Of a stretch of 64,000 nucleotides of DNA, positions 40,748 to 52,522 are shown piece by piece (the stretch's first letter is position 1; every line of letters starts with the position of its first letter). This stretch comes from JADJGC01 sp964617645 (lineage in GTDB: Bacteria; Zixibacteria; MSB-5A5; CAIYYT01), in contig CAZTYE010000001.1 in NCBI GenBank assembly GCA_964617645.1, positions 434,001 through 498,000 on the forward strand, written 5' to 3'. The translations under genes were made by a program, and so were the position numbers. A model generated the notes under the pieces. That model was not told the origin of the DNA. It searched no databases and saw nothing but the letters and a program-made list of their open reading frames with translations.

Positions 40748-43700
40748 TTACTTCACCAGCAACATCTTCTTCGTCGCCGTGAAGTTATCCGCATCGAGGC
40801 GGTAGAAATACACTCCCGAAGATACATCGGCGCCGTTAAGCCCGGCCGCATTCCAACTCACCTGATGGCGACCCGCCGGAAGCGCGCCGGAGAACACGGT
40901 AGCGACCCTCTGGCCGGCGACGTTGTAGATCGTCAGCGTGACTTCCGACGACTTCGGAAGCGCGAATTCGATTAATGTCTCCGGATTGAACGGGTTCGGA
41001 TAGTTCTGTCCGAGCGAATACTCGGTCGGCAGAACCACCTTGCCCACGTGCGCCGTCATCATGTTGCCATTGTAGTCGGAGACTTCCGCTCTGATCAACT
41101 TCGCGTCACCCGTTACGCGCACCAGGTCGTTCAGACCGGCCGCCAGCGACTTCGATGACAAATCGTAGATCAGAACCTTCAGTTCTCCATCAACCACACC
41201 TTGCACTGCGCTGAGATCAGTGAGATTTGCGACCTCGTACTGTTCGCCGACCGCGAATGTCAGCAGCACGCCGCCGATGCGTTCGTTCGATTCGGCCGCA
41301 ATGACACCGTTCCCGGAGATCACTTCGACCGCTGACGCAAACGGCGAGAGTTTGGCTATCGGCAGGGCGTCGCCGACGATGATGCGAATCAGATAAACCA
41401 GATCCGCCACCGTCAACGGCTGCCCGTCGGCGTTCACGTCCGAGGCTGCGATTTGCGCTTCGCGCCGCTGCACGACCGGATCAAGCGCCGCCTGACCGTA
41501 GATGAAGTAGTTGGTGTAGAGCACGGCGTCTGCGATTTCGTTGGCGATGCCGTTCAGGTTCATGTCGCCCCGCGCGTCGATCGAATCGGCGCAGACGACG
41601 TCAATGCCGCCCTCCCAGAATTCGATGCACCGGAATGGCTCGTACTTGTCGCCCAACATACAGTAGTCGGCGGCGCCGAAACCGAAGGGGCGGAGATAAT
41701 CCGGATACAGCGCATCATTGAACTCGTCCCACAGCAAGTTGCCTTCGAACGAGTAAATGCGCTTGTCCAGATACAACGAATCGCCGGTCACCGAGGAGAT
41801 CGTGTTGTCACCGCAGTCAAACCAGAAGAATTTGATCGGCAGATACTGGCACTCGAAACGGCGGTCGTTCGATACGAGGAACTTCAATTTGAAGATTTCC
41901 TGCGCCGACGGAATGGCCGGCCCGAAGCAGAGCGGATGATTCGCGCCGTTGTTCATATCCGCGATCGCCACCACCCGCACCAAGCCCGACGGGCATGATC
42001 CGCTGCAATTCCCCTGGGCGCCGAACCGATAGGTGACATACTCCCAGCCGCAGGTCGTCAAGAGCAATCCCGGTGTCGCGTCGATAAACGACAGTCCGGT
42101 GGCATCATAGCTCAGCAACATATCGAATCCGCCGAACAATTGCCCGATGCCTTCGATTGTTACCGAAACGTATTCGAAATGCCCTTGCAGCGTGTTGTGC
42201 GTCTTCTCTGTCTTCACGACAAAACAGGTCGCCGTGTCGCAGTCGATGAATCGCACCCAACGCTGGTGCGTCGCCGTGGCGGAGGCCTTCGAACCGCAGC
42301 TATCGTTGACGGTAATCGTAAATGAGAAGTAGCCGTCCACCAACCCCGGATTGAAGCAGAAAAGTCCCGCGCCGTTGGCGTAGGTTAAACTCGCCGGCAT
42401 CGGCGTTACCGAAATATCCTTCACGTTGCCGTCGGCGTCGCCGTAGGTGAACGGCACACAGATATTCGGTGGTGTCGTGTCGAGACAGAAGATCGTCGTG
42501 TCAGTCGGATCGACCGTGACTGTTGGCGGTACGTTGACGCGCACGGTTACAACGGCCGTGTCGTAGTCCGTCGCGCCGCAGGCATCAGTCGCCTTGAGGA
42601 CGAAGGAGTAACTTCCTGAAGTCGTCGGCGCGAAACAGATCTGCGAGCCGTTGTAGCTGCCCACCGGCGATACCAGTTGACACGTGCTCAAATTCGCGTT
42701 CGGATCGAAACAGCTTGCCGTCCAGCAAATCTGACCGCCCGGAGTATGGCACGTGATGTTCTGATCGGCGCCGGCATCAGCCACCGGCGGACCGTTGAGC
42801 ACGACGTTGACCGTCGTTTCGCAGGTATCGGCCTTGCCGCAGGCGTCGGTCACGATGAACCGTATGACGTTTGGCCCCGCGACCGGAGTAAAGCACACCT
42901 GACTTCCGGTCAGCGTGCCAACGCTCACGGTTCGTGTTGTGATATTGTTGTCAACGTCTGTCGCGGTAAATCCATTGATGCAAACCTGGGCCAGATTACA
43001 CGCAAAGAACGTGGTGTCGCCGTGGCAGGTCGCAACCGGAGCGGAATTGATGATCACAGTGACCACCGAAGTATCATAGTCCGTCGCGCCGCAGGCATCC
43101 GTGGCTCTGACGACAAACGTGTAGGTCCCGCCGCCCGCTGGCGTAAAGCAGATTCCGCCGCCGTTCAGAGTTCCGGGCCCGCTAACCAACTGACAGGTGC
43201 TCAGATTGTTGTCCGGGTCGCTGCAACCGGCCGCAATACAAATCTGCGCCGGAGCGCATTGGAAGACCGTTGAATCCCGACCGGCATTGGCTACCGGCGG
43301 CTGATTCATGGTCACCGTCACCACCGCCGTGTCGTAGTCGGTTGCCCCGCACGCATCAGTTGCCTTGAGCACGAGCGTGTACACCCCGCTCGTTGGCGGC
43401 GTGAAGCAGATCGAATTGCCGCTGAACGTTCCCGCGCCGCTCACCAATTGGCACTGGCTCAGGTTGTTGTCGATATCGCTGCAGACGGCCGAGATGCAAA
43501 TCTGCGTCGGCGCACACAGGAACAACGTCGAATCGTTGCCAAGCGTCGCGACCGGCGGCTGATTCATCGTAACCGTCACCACCGAAGTATCAAAATCGGT
43601 CAGGCCGCAGGCGTCTGTAGCCTGCACAACGAACGTGTACACTCCGGCGGCTGCCGGCGTGAAGCAAATCCCGCCGCCATTGAGCGTGCCCGGCCCGCTC

Positions 43701-46700
43701 ACCAATTGGCAAGTGCTCAGATTATTGTTCGGATCGCTGCAAGCCGCCGCGATACAAATCTGCGCCGGTGCGCACTGGAACAGCGTCGAATCGCGTCCCG
43801 CATCGGCCACCGGCGGCTGGTTGATGACCACCGTCACCACCGCCGTGTCGTAATCGGTCGCGCCGCAGGCATCGGTTGCTTTCAGCACCAACGTGTAGCT
43901 GCCGGCGCCGGCCGGAGTAAAGCACACCTGCGAACCATTGTAACTGCCCGGACCACTCACCAATTGACAGGTCGACAAGTTACCGTTGGGGTCGCTGCAG
44001 GCGGCCGCGATACAGATGGGCGCCGGCGAACACTGGAACACCGTCGAGTCGTTGCCGAGTGTCGCTACCGGCGGCTGATTGCCGGAGACAATGACTACCG
44101 AAGTATCGTAATCCGTCAAGCCGCAGGCATCCGTCGCCTTCAGCACGAATGTAAACGTGCCCGCGCCGGCCGGCGTAAAGCAGATCGTCGAACCGTTGAA
44201 GGTCCCCGGACCGCTGACAAGCTGGCACGTGCTCAGATTATTGTCGGGATCGCTACAACCGGCAGTGATACAAATCTGCGCTGGTGCGCACTGGAAGAGC
44301 GTCGAATCGCGTCCGGCATCGGCAACCGGAGCCTGATTCAGACTGACAGTCACGACCGATGTGTCGTAATCCGTCGCGCCACAGGCATCCGTCGCCAGAA
44401 CCACGAAGGTGTAAGTTCCGGCGCTGGCCGGTGTAAAGCAGATACCGCCGCCATTCAGCGTTCCCGGCCCGGCAACCAACTGGCAACTCGAAAGATTGTT
44501 GTCGGGGTCGCTGCAACCGGCGGCGATACAAATCTGCGCCGGCGTACACTGGAACAACGTCGAATCGCGACCGGCATTCGCTACCGGCGGGTTATTCAAT
44601 GTGACTGTAACTACCGACGTATCGAAGTCGGTTAGTCCACAAGCATCCGTAGCCTGAAGCACGAACGTGTACGTGCCGGTCGTCATCGGCGTGAAGCAGA
44701 TCGAGCTGCCGTTGAACGTCCCCGGTCCGCTGACCAGCGAACATGTCAACAGATTTCCATTTGGATCCGAGCAACCGGCCGGAATACAAATCTGAGTCGG
44801 GGTGCACTGGCCAAGCGTCGAATCCGGACCGGCGTTAGCCACCGGCGGGAGATTGAGGGTCACGGTCACTACCGAAGTATCGTAATCCGTCGCGCCGCAG
44901 GCGTCCGTTGCTTGAAGCACAAAGGTGTAGCTGCCCGAACTGGCCGGAGTGAAGCAGATATTCGAACCGTTGTATGTCCCCGGACCGCTTACCAACAGGC
45001 AAGTACTCAGGTTTGCGTTCGGGTCGCTGCACGATGCCGGAATACAGATCGGCGCCGGAGTACACTGGAACAGCGTCGAATCGCGACCGGCATCCGCAAC
45101 CGGCGGCAGATTTAGTGTGACATTGACGACCGATGTGTCGTAATCAGTCAAGCCGCAGGCATCCGTCGCCTTGAGCACAAACGTATAAGTTCCCGAGCTG
45201 GCCGGAGTGAAGCAGATGCTTGATCCGTTGTAGGTCCCGGGTCCACTCACCAGTTGGCACGTGCTCAAGTTCGCATTCGGATCACTGCACGATGCCGCAA
45301 TGCAAATCGGCGCCGGCGTACACTGGAAGAGCGTCGAATCCCGTCCAGCGTCCGCTACCGGCGGCAAGTTCAAGGTGACGGTCACTACCGATGTATCAAG
45401 ATCGGTCGCGCCGCAAGCATCGGTTGCTTGCACTATAAATGTATAGGTGCCCGAAGCCGCCGGAGTGAAGCATATTCCCCCACCGTTCAAAGTTCCGGGA
45501 CCGCTCAGCAACTGGCACGAAGACAAGTTGTTGTCGGGATCCGTGCATCCGGCAGTAATACAAATCTGTGCCGGTGTGCACTGGAACAGCGTCGAATCGC
45601 GGCCGGCATTGGCCACCGGCGGCTGATTCAAAGTAACGTTGACAACGGAAGTATCATAATCGGTCAGCCCGCAAGCATCCGTGGCTTTGAGCACGAAAGT
45701 ATACGTTCCGGAGCTTGCTGGAGTGAAGCAGATGTTACTGCCATTGTAGCTGCCCGGACCGCTGACGAGCTGGCAGGTGCTCAAGTTGCCGTTGGGATCG
45801 GTACAGCCCGCCGGAATGCATATCGGAGCGGCTGCACACTGGAACAGCGTCGAATCGCGCCCCGCATCAGCAACCGGCGCCTGATTAATCGTGACATTTA
45901 CAACGGCCGTATCGTAATCCGTCGCGCCGCAGGCGTCGGTAGCCTTGAGAACAAACGTATACGAGCCGGATGCCGCCGGTGTGAAACAAACGGTTGATCC
46001 GCCGTAGCTTCCGGTACCGCTCACCAATTGGCAGGAGGAAAGGTTGCCGTTAGGATCGCTACATGAAGCAGCAATGCATATCGGCGCCGGGGTGCACTGG
46101 AACACCGTACTGTCATTCCCCAAGGTCGCCACCGGCGGTTGATTTGTCGTAACCGTCACTACCGAAGTGTCGTAGTCCGTCGCGCCGCAGGCATCTGTAG
46201 CCTTGAGCACGAAGGTATACACACCGGAGCCGGCAGGCGTAAAGCAGATGTTGCTGCCATTGTAGGTGCCAGGCCCGCTCACCAACTGACAGGTGCTAAG
46301 ATTGCCGTTGGGGTCGGTACACGCCGCCGCTATGCAAATCGCTGCTGGGGCGCACTGGTACAGCGTCGAATCGCGACCCGCGTCGGCGACCGGCGCCTGA
46401 TTCAATGTCACGTTGACTACCGACGTATCGTAATCAATCAATCCGCAGGCATCGGTAGCTTTCAGAATGAATGTGTAGCTGCCGCTCGCGGCGGGAGTGA
46501 AGCAGATGCTCGTTCCGTTGTAGGTGCCCGGGCCGGAAGTGAGCACACACGACGAAAGGTTGGAATTCGGGTCGGTGCAGGAAGCCGGGATACAAATCTG
46601 TGCCGGAGCGCACTGGAACACAGTCGAATCGCGACCCGCATCCGCTACCGGAGCCTGATTGATCGCCACCGTGACCACGGCAGTATCATAGTCGGTCAGG

Positions 46701-48367
46701 CCGCAGGCGTCGGTCGCTTTGAGCACAAACGTATATGACCCCGCGCCGGCCGGGGTGAAGCAGATATTGGTGCCATTGTACGTTCCCGGACCACTCAGCA
46801 ATTCACAAGTAATCAAGTTGTTATTGGAGTCGGAACACGACGCCGCCCAGCAGATCGGAGCCGGCGAGCATTGCGTCAACGTGCTATCGCGTCCGGCGTT
46901 GGCGATCGGCGGCAGGTTCGGGCAAATCTGAACAACATAAGGGTTTGTCTGCGGATTTGTCGGCGGATCGGACACCGTTGTTTGGCCATCGGATGCCGTA
47001 ATGTAGTACGATACGGATGTCTTACACGCCAGCAGCGCCGAACTCAAAGTGGCACAGAAGAGCGTGTCCCCGGGCTGCAGGGTCATGGCGATGCTCGTAT
47101 AGGAAGGATCCCCGTTGAGCTTGTAGAAGAGAGTTACTGTCAGTCCGGCAGGCGGCGTATCGCCGTCTGTTACCTTGGCGCAGAAAGTCATGTTGTTTGT
47201 CGCACTCTGACAGCTGGCGCTCAAGTTGATTGTGCTGAAACTACGCACCGGGTTCGGCGGATAGGTCTCTTGACAGTAAGCCGTGTCGCAGGGCGTGCAA
47301 TTCGCGCCGGACCTCCGGCAAATGACTACCGGATGAATCTGACCATTCTGAATCGTATCCGGGTTGTTGTAACAGATGTAGTAGCGATTGCAAAGGCGCT
47401 GCTTGATGAGCGTGTACACCGAATCGACGTTGGCGCTGGTGATCGCATGGCTCCAAAATCCTCCCGTCGCCGCGGCGAATTTCTGCAACGCGATCGGATT
47501 GTACCACGTGTTGTCAATCGGGCCGAGATTGAACGTGTAGATCGGTACGCCGCCCGTATTCGCCAGGTTGCAGATCAACACCGAGTCGTCCGCATAGCTG
47601 TTGTCTGAAACGCCGTCCGGCGGTTGGCTGCAGAACTGGCTGCGATTCTCGAGACCATCGGTGAAGGCGATGACGGCCTTCGCACCCAACTCAAATCGGG
47701 TCAAGTCAACACCTTTGTAGATTCCGTCATAACAGGCCGTGAAACCGCTCGCAGTCAGCGCATTGATGGCATTGTGCAAGGTTGTCTTGTTGCTCGTGAA
47801 ATTCGTTACCGTTCCGATGCAGTTCGAGTAGGGAACGATGGCAACGCGATCGAATGTATCCATGTTATTGACATAGCGGTGCATGGCGGCTTTGGCGGAA
47901 TCCAGCCGATTATCCGTAGACATACTACCGCTGACATCAACAACGAAGCAGACTGATGTGATACAGGAATCGGCTTCGAGTTGCTGGACGGTAAAAGACG
48001 GAATCGTAACGCCATCCTGCTTGACGCAGAAACTGTCGGCATTCAGCCCCGGGATAGTAAAGCCGTTTGAACCAATAACATCAACGTAAGCGCAGACGAC
48101 CGGCCCGCAAATAAGCTGGGAAATCGTCAACGACGGTTGTGTTGTCGACGCGCTGACAAAGAGCGACGGCACATCGAGATTCCCCTGACCCCGATTAGCC
48201 TGCTGCGCGGGAACTCCGAACGGCTGCGGATTAGCCATCGAGGTGTCCGGCCAGATGAATGTAGTGTCATCGGGCGCGTCGATCACGATCTGCGCGTTTA
48301 GAGACGCGGGCGCCAGCGCACAGAATAGCATTAGCGCAGCGAGAAACCTTGCTAACAATCTGCTCAT
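40748..48367 (-). CDS. Giant secreted VWA / cysteine-module repeat protein with cohesin-, dockerin- and sorting-like domains
   Basis: A 2539-residue surface or secreted protein. The ATG at 48367 has AGGAAG upstream and opens a signal peptide (about 1-26, ending ASLNA). A von Willebrand A domain spans about 135-340, with the metal-site motif DVSGSMS near 144-150. Residues about 483-2045 are 18 tandem modules of about 86 residues; most have six cysteines in the order FQC, ICI, SC, SC, ICFTP, TDACG. A cohesin-like beta domain (about 2045-2220) and a dockerin-like pair of EF-hand-type motifs (GDMNLNGIANEIAD and SDVNADGQPLTVAD, about 2262-2335) follow. The last 90 residues form a type IX secretion/FlgD-like sorting domain beginning YSLGQNYPNPFNPET and ending KKMLLVK. 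Adhesion or matrix function is inference. Confidence 0.9.
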   Translation of the reverse strand: MSRLLARFLAALMLFCALAPASLNAQIVIDAPDDTTFIWPDTSMANPQPFGVPAQQANRGQGNLDVPSLFVSASTTQPSLTISQLICGPVVCAYVDVIGSNGFTIPGLNADSFCVKQDGVTIPSFTVQQLEADSCITSVCFVVDVSGSMSTDNRLDSAKAAMHRYVNNMDTFDRVAIVPYSNCIGTVTNFTSNKTTLHNAINALTASGFTACYDGIYKGVDLTRFELGAKAVIAFTDGLENRSQFCSQPPDGVSDNSYADDSVLICNLANTGGVPIYTFNLGPIDNTWYNPIALQKFAAATGGFWSHAITSANVDSVYTLIKQRLCNRYYICYNNPDTIQNGQIHPVVICRRSGANCTPCDTAYCQETYPPNPVRSFSTINLSASCQSATNNMTFCAKVTDGDTPPAGLTVTLFYKLNGDPSYTSIAMTLQPGDTLFCATLSSALLACKTSVSYYITASDGQTTVSDPPTNPQTNPYVVQICPNLPPIANAGRDSTLTQCSPAPICWAASCSDSNNNLITCELLSGPGTYNGTNICFTPAGAGSYTFVLKATDACGLTDYDTAVVTVAINQAPVADAGRDSTVFQCAPAQICIPASCTDPNSNLSSCVLTSGPGTYNGTSICFTPAASGSYTFILKATDACGLIDYDTSVVNVTLNQAPVADAGRDSTLYQCAPAAICIAAACTDPNGNLSTCQLVSGPGTYNGSNICFTPAGSGVYTFVLKATDACGATDYDTSVVTVTTNQPPVATLGNDSTVFQCTPAPICIAASCSDPNGNLSSCQLVSGTGSYGGSTVCFTPAASGSYTFVLKATDACGATDYDTAVVNVTINQAPVADAGRDSTLFQCAAAPICIPAGCTDPNGNLSTCQLVSGPGSYNGSNICFTPASSGTYTFVLKATDACGLTDYDTSVVNVTLNQPPVANAGRDSTLFQCTPAQICITAGCTDPDNNLSSCQLLSGPGTLNGGGICFTPAASGTYTFIVQATDACGATDLDTSVVTVTLNLPPVADAGRDSTLFQCTPAPICIAASCSDPNANLSTCQLVSGPGTYNGSSICFTPASSGTYTFVLKATDACGLTDYDTSVVNVTLNLPPVADAGRDSTLFQCTPAPICIPASCSDPNANLSTCLLVSGPGTYNGSNICFTPASSGSYTFVLQATDACGATDYDTSVVTVTLNLPPVANAGPDSTLGQCTPTQICIPAGCSDPNGNLLTCSLVSGPGTFNGSSICFTPMTTGTYTFVLQATDACGLTDFDTSVVTVTLNNPPVANAGRDSTLFQCTPAQICIAAGCSDPDNNLSSCQLVAGPGTLNGGGICFTPASAGTYTFVVLATDACGATDYDTSVVTVSLNQAPVADAGRDSTLFQCAPAQICITAGCSDPDNNLSTCQLVSGPGTFNGSTICFTPAGAGTFTFVLKATDACGLTDYDTSVVIVSGNQPPVATLGNDSTVFQCSPAPICIAAACSDPNGNLSTCQLVSGPGSYNGSQVCFTPAGAGSYTLVLKATDACGATDYDTAVVTVVINQPPVADAGRDSTLFQCAPAQICIAAACSDPNNNLSTCQLVSGPGTLNGGGICFTPAAAGVYTFVVQATDACGLTDFDTSVVTVTMNQPPVATLGNDSTLFLCAPTQICISAVCSDIDNNLSQCQLVSGAGTFSGNSICFTPPTSGVYTLVLKATDACGATDYDTAVVTVTMNQPPVANAGRDSTVFQCAPAQICIAAGCSDPDNNLSTCQLVSGPGTLNGGGICFTPAGGGTYTFVVRATDACGATDYDTSVVTVIINSAPVATCHGDTTFFACNLAQVCINGFTATDVDNNITTRTVSVGTLTGSQVCFTPVAGPNVIRFIVTDACGKADTCETTVNVVLNGPPVADAGADQNITCHTPGGQICWTASCFDPNANLSTCQLVSPVGSYNGSQICFAPTTSGSYSFVLKATDACGATDYDTAVVTVRVNVPPTVTVDPTDTTIFCLDTTPPNICVPFTYGDADGNVKDISVTPMPASLTYANGAGLFCFNPGLVDGYFSFTITVNDSCGSKASATATHQRWVRFIDCDTATCFVVKTEKTHNTLQGHFEYVSVTIEGIGQLFGGFDMLLSYDATGLSFIDATPGLLLTTCGWEYVTYRFGAQGNCSGSCPSGLVRVVAIADMNNGANHPLCFGPAIPSAQEIFKLKFLVSNDRRFECQYLPIKFFWFDCGDNTISSVTGDSLYLDKRIYSFEGNLLWDEFNDALYPDYLRPFGFGAADYCMLGDKYEPFRCIEFWEGGIDVVCADSIDARGDMNLNGIANEIADAVLYTNYFIYGQAALDPVVQRREAQIAASDVNADGQPLTVADLVYLIRIIVGDALPIAKLSPFASAVEVISGNGVIAAESNERIGGVLLTFAVGEQYEVANLTDLSAVQGVVDGELKVLIYDLSSKSLAAGLNDLVRVTGDAKLIRAEVSDYNGNMMTAHVGKVVLPTEYSLGQNYPNPFNPETLIEFALPKSSEVTLTIYNVAGQRVATVFSGALPAGRHQVSWNAAGLNGADVSSGVYFYRLDADNFTATKKMLLVK
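42240..46918 (-). repeat. 18 tandem coding repeats of about 258 bp
   Basis: Seventeen modules run from 46918 to 42536 with a period of 258 bp (86 codons), and a degenerate eighteenth continues to about 42240. Each module starts N-x-x-P-V-A-(D/N)-A-G-R-D-S-T and ends T-D-A-C-G-x-x-D-Y-D-(T)-(S/A)-V-V. The reading frame is kept throughout. Module 16 (starting NSAPVATCHGDTTF) and module 18 are the most divergent. Confidence 0.92.
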
Positions 48368-49137
48368 AACCACTTCCTGCCAAGTTCAAAGGTTCTAACG
48401 AGGCATATCATGAATTTCATATTACTTAATTACCGGCGCGCCGGCACGATGACTCGCCATCACGCCCATGCGCGAAAATTCGCTCGAGAGTTTAGGGATG
48501 CCCATGGAACTTCTTCGGGAAGGAAAACGTGCTATAGTTGGGAGAGTTGAACGATTGCGTATCGACCTACAACGCGTTACCTTTGTGTCCCGATTCGTCC
48601 TCCTAACAAAATGTAACTCAACGATCGAGGTTGTGCCGCGATGATGCACACAATCCAAACGTTGCTTTCTTCAGCTTCGGTGTCCTGCCTACTGTTTTCA
48701 CTCAGCACCAAGCTCAATTAACGCTGTCAGTCTCGTAGTTGTACTTTGTGAAGTACTTGCTTCTCTATGCCGCAAAGAACACAATTGTCAATTATATGTC
48801 AAGGCATTTTTGGGTTGAGAGGAAGTTTTTCTTCACTGTAATCGACTACCAATCAATTGATTAGGCTGCTTCGATATTGGCCCTTGACAGCCTGCGGGCA
48901 TTGTCTACAGCACGAGTCATGTTTGACATACGCCCACGTCCATCTGGATTCTGCAAGACGTTGTGAAATCATCTGTTACGTGGCTCCAGTCTGTTCGGTC
49001 GAGTCAGCGGATAGCCGCAATCCGGGTAGCGCCACTCGCTGAAGCGTTTTTCTTGACATGATCTCGTGGTAATCGGCTATTTTCGACAAATCGGTCTGAC
49101 CGATCCAAGGCGCCCGCAACTACGGAGACAAAACTGC
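48368..49137. other. Non-coding stretch upstream of the giant gene and the Rieske gene
   Basis: About 770 bases between divergent genes. The middle (roughly 48600-48860) is more AT-rich than the surroundings. No frame has convincing codon use or recognisable protein. It must hold the promoter of the minus-strand giant gene; TTGACA boxes occur on that strand at 48786-48791 and nearby, but without a good -10 partner. A 6-bp hairpin (GTACTT/AAGTAC) lies near 48740-48755. Confidence 0.7.
49053..49083 (+). promoter_or_regulatory. Candidate promoter of the Rieske gene
   Basis: Perfect TTGACA (49053-49058) and TATTTT (49078-49083) with a long 19-bp spacer. If used, transcription starts near 49090, which excludes the GTG at 49066 as a start codon and agrees with the TTG start at 49138. 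Confidence 0.4.
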
Positions 49138-49437
49138 TTGCGACTCAAAATTTGCCGCGAAGACGAACTATCTGACGGCGGTGTCAAGACGCTGCGCGTA
49201 ATGGCTCGGACTGTCGCCGTTTTCCGAATCTCCGGAAACCTCTATGGCCTCGAAGCCGACTGCAAGCATATGCGAGCCTCGATTGCGAGCGGTTCGATCT
49301 CGGGAACGACGATTACATGTCCGGCTCACGGATGGAAGTATAACATCGTCACCGGCGATTGCCTTAACGAACCCTGGGCGAAACTGAAAACCTACCCGGT
49401 CGAAGTTCAAGACGGCTGGATTTGGGCGGAGATCTGA
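49138..49437 (+). CDS. Rieske [2Fe-2S] ferredoxin-like protein
   Basis: A 99-residue soluble Rieske protein. Cluster ligands are visible as C-x-H in DCKHMRAS and C-x2-H in CPAHGWKYN, 16 residues apart, with the usual GW after the second histidine. The start is taken at TTG 49138, with GGAG about 9 bases upstream; this gives the typical length of about 100 residues of free Rieske ferredoxins and NirD-like subunits. No partner oxygenase, nitrite reductase or cytochrome gene lies nearby, so its electron partners are unknown. It converges with valS. Confidence 0.85.
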   Translation: MRLKICREDELSDGGVKTLRVMARTVAVFRISGNLYGLEADCKHMRASIASGSISGTTITCPAHGWKYNIVTGDCLNEPWAKLKTYPVEVQDGWIWAEI

Positions 49438-49571
49438 AATCCGTCTCGCCGTACTGCTGACGATGGGCTGTGGGCGCGAATTTACATAGTCCCGCGTGTC
49501 AGCGGGATTCGCGCAATGTGCCGTCGGCGCATTCCTCGGAAGCGAAATCGCGGCTGAAGCCGCTCCTGCAG

Positions 49572-49604
49572 AAAAAAGCTTGGCGGGAATCTGTGACTCC
49601 CGCC
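49572..49604 (-). terminator. Intrinsic terminator of valS
   Basis: GGCGGGA (49582-49588) pairs with TCCCGCC (49598-49604). Read on the minus strand the stem is followed by AAGC and six T residues (49577-49572). It lies 26 bases beyond the valS stop and may also act on the convergent Rieske transcript. Confidence 0.6.
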
Positions 49605-49629
49605 TGTTCGACTCATCTGATCGCGGCGC

Positions 49630-52302
<2,673 letters not shown>

Positions 52303-52333
52303 TATCATCCGTTCCTGCAAAAAGCAAACATCG

Positions 52334-52361
52334 AGTATAGATTACGCGCCCGCCAAGTCAA
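52334..52361 (-). promoter_or_regulatory. valS promoter
   Basis: On the minus strand TTGACT (52356-52361), a 16-bp spacer and TATACT (52334-52339), each one mismatch from consensus. The predicted transcript start near 52327 leaves a 25-base leader with AGGA before the valS ATG. Confidence 0.75.
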
Positions 52362-52522
52362 GGCGATATTAAAGCGCTTGGGCGCAATCCGCGTTCGTCT
52401 TATCTTCATTCGACGGTGCGCTGACTGCGAGACGCGGGATTGACTCGCCAGTCTTGCGAGAGCCGGACTCCAGCGCGCCCGTAATGACCTTTTACTTTTC
52501 GACCGTTTAAGCGGAGACAAAA

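Noticed and set aside
43448..44635. Plus-strand frame of 395 codons within the repeat array
   Set aside because: It is the periodic shadow of the minus-strand cysteine modules; its apparent repeats follow from the 258-bp period.
42240..46918. Considered a CRISPR-like or satellite array because of regular direct repeats
   Set aside because: The period is 258 bp with no short conserved repeat and unique spacer structure, and the repeats are continuous in-frame protein modules.
48422..48658. Possible 78-codon minus-strand gene in the island before the Rieske gene
   Set aside because: Composition is basic and irregular, with no ribosome-binding site and no recognisable domain.
49550..49563. GCGGCTGAAGCCGC inverted repeat resembling known REP cores
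   Set aside because: It is a single 6-bp stem next to the valS terminator; without other copies in the window it cannot be called a repeat element.
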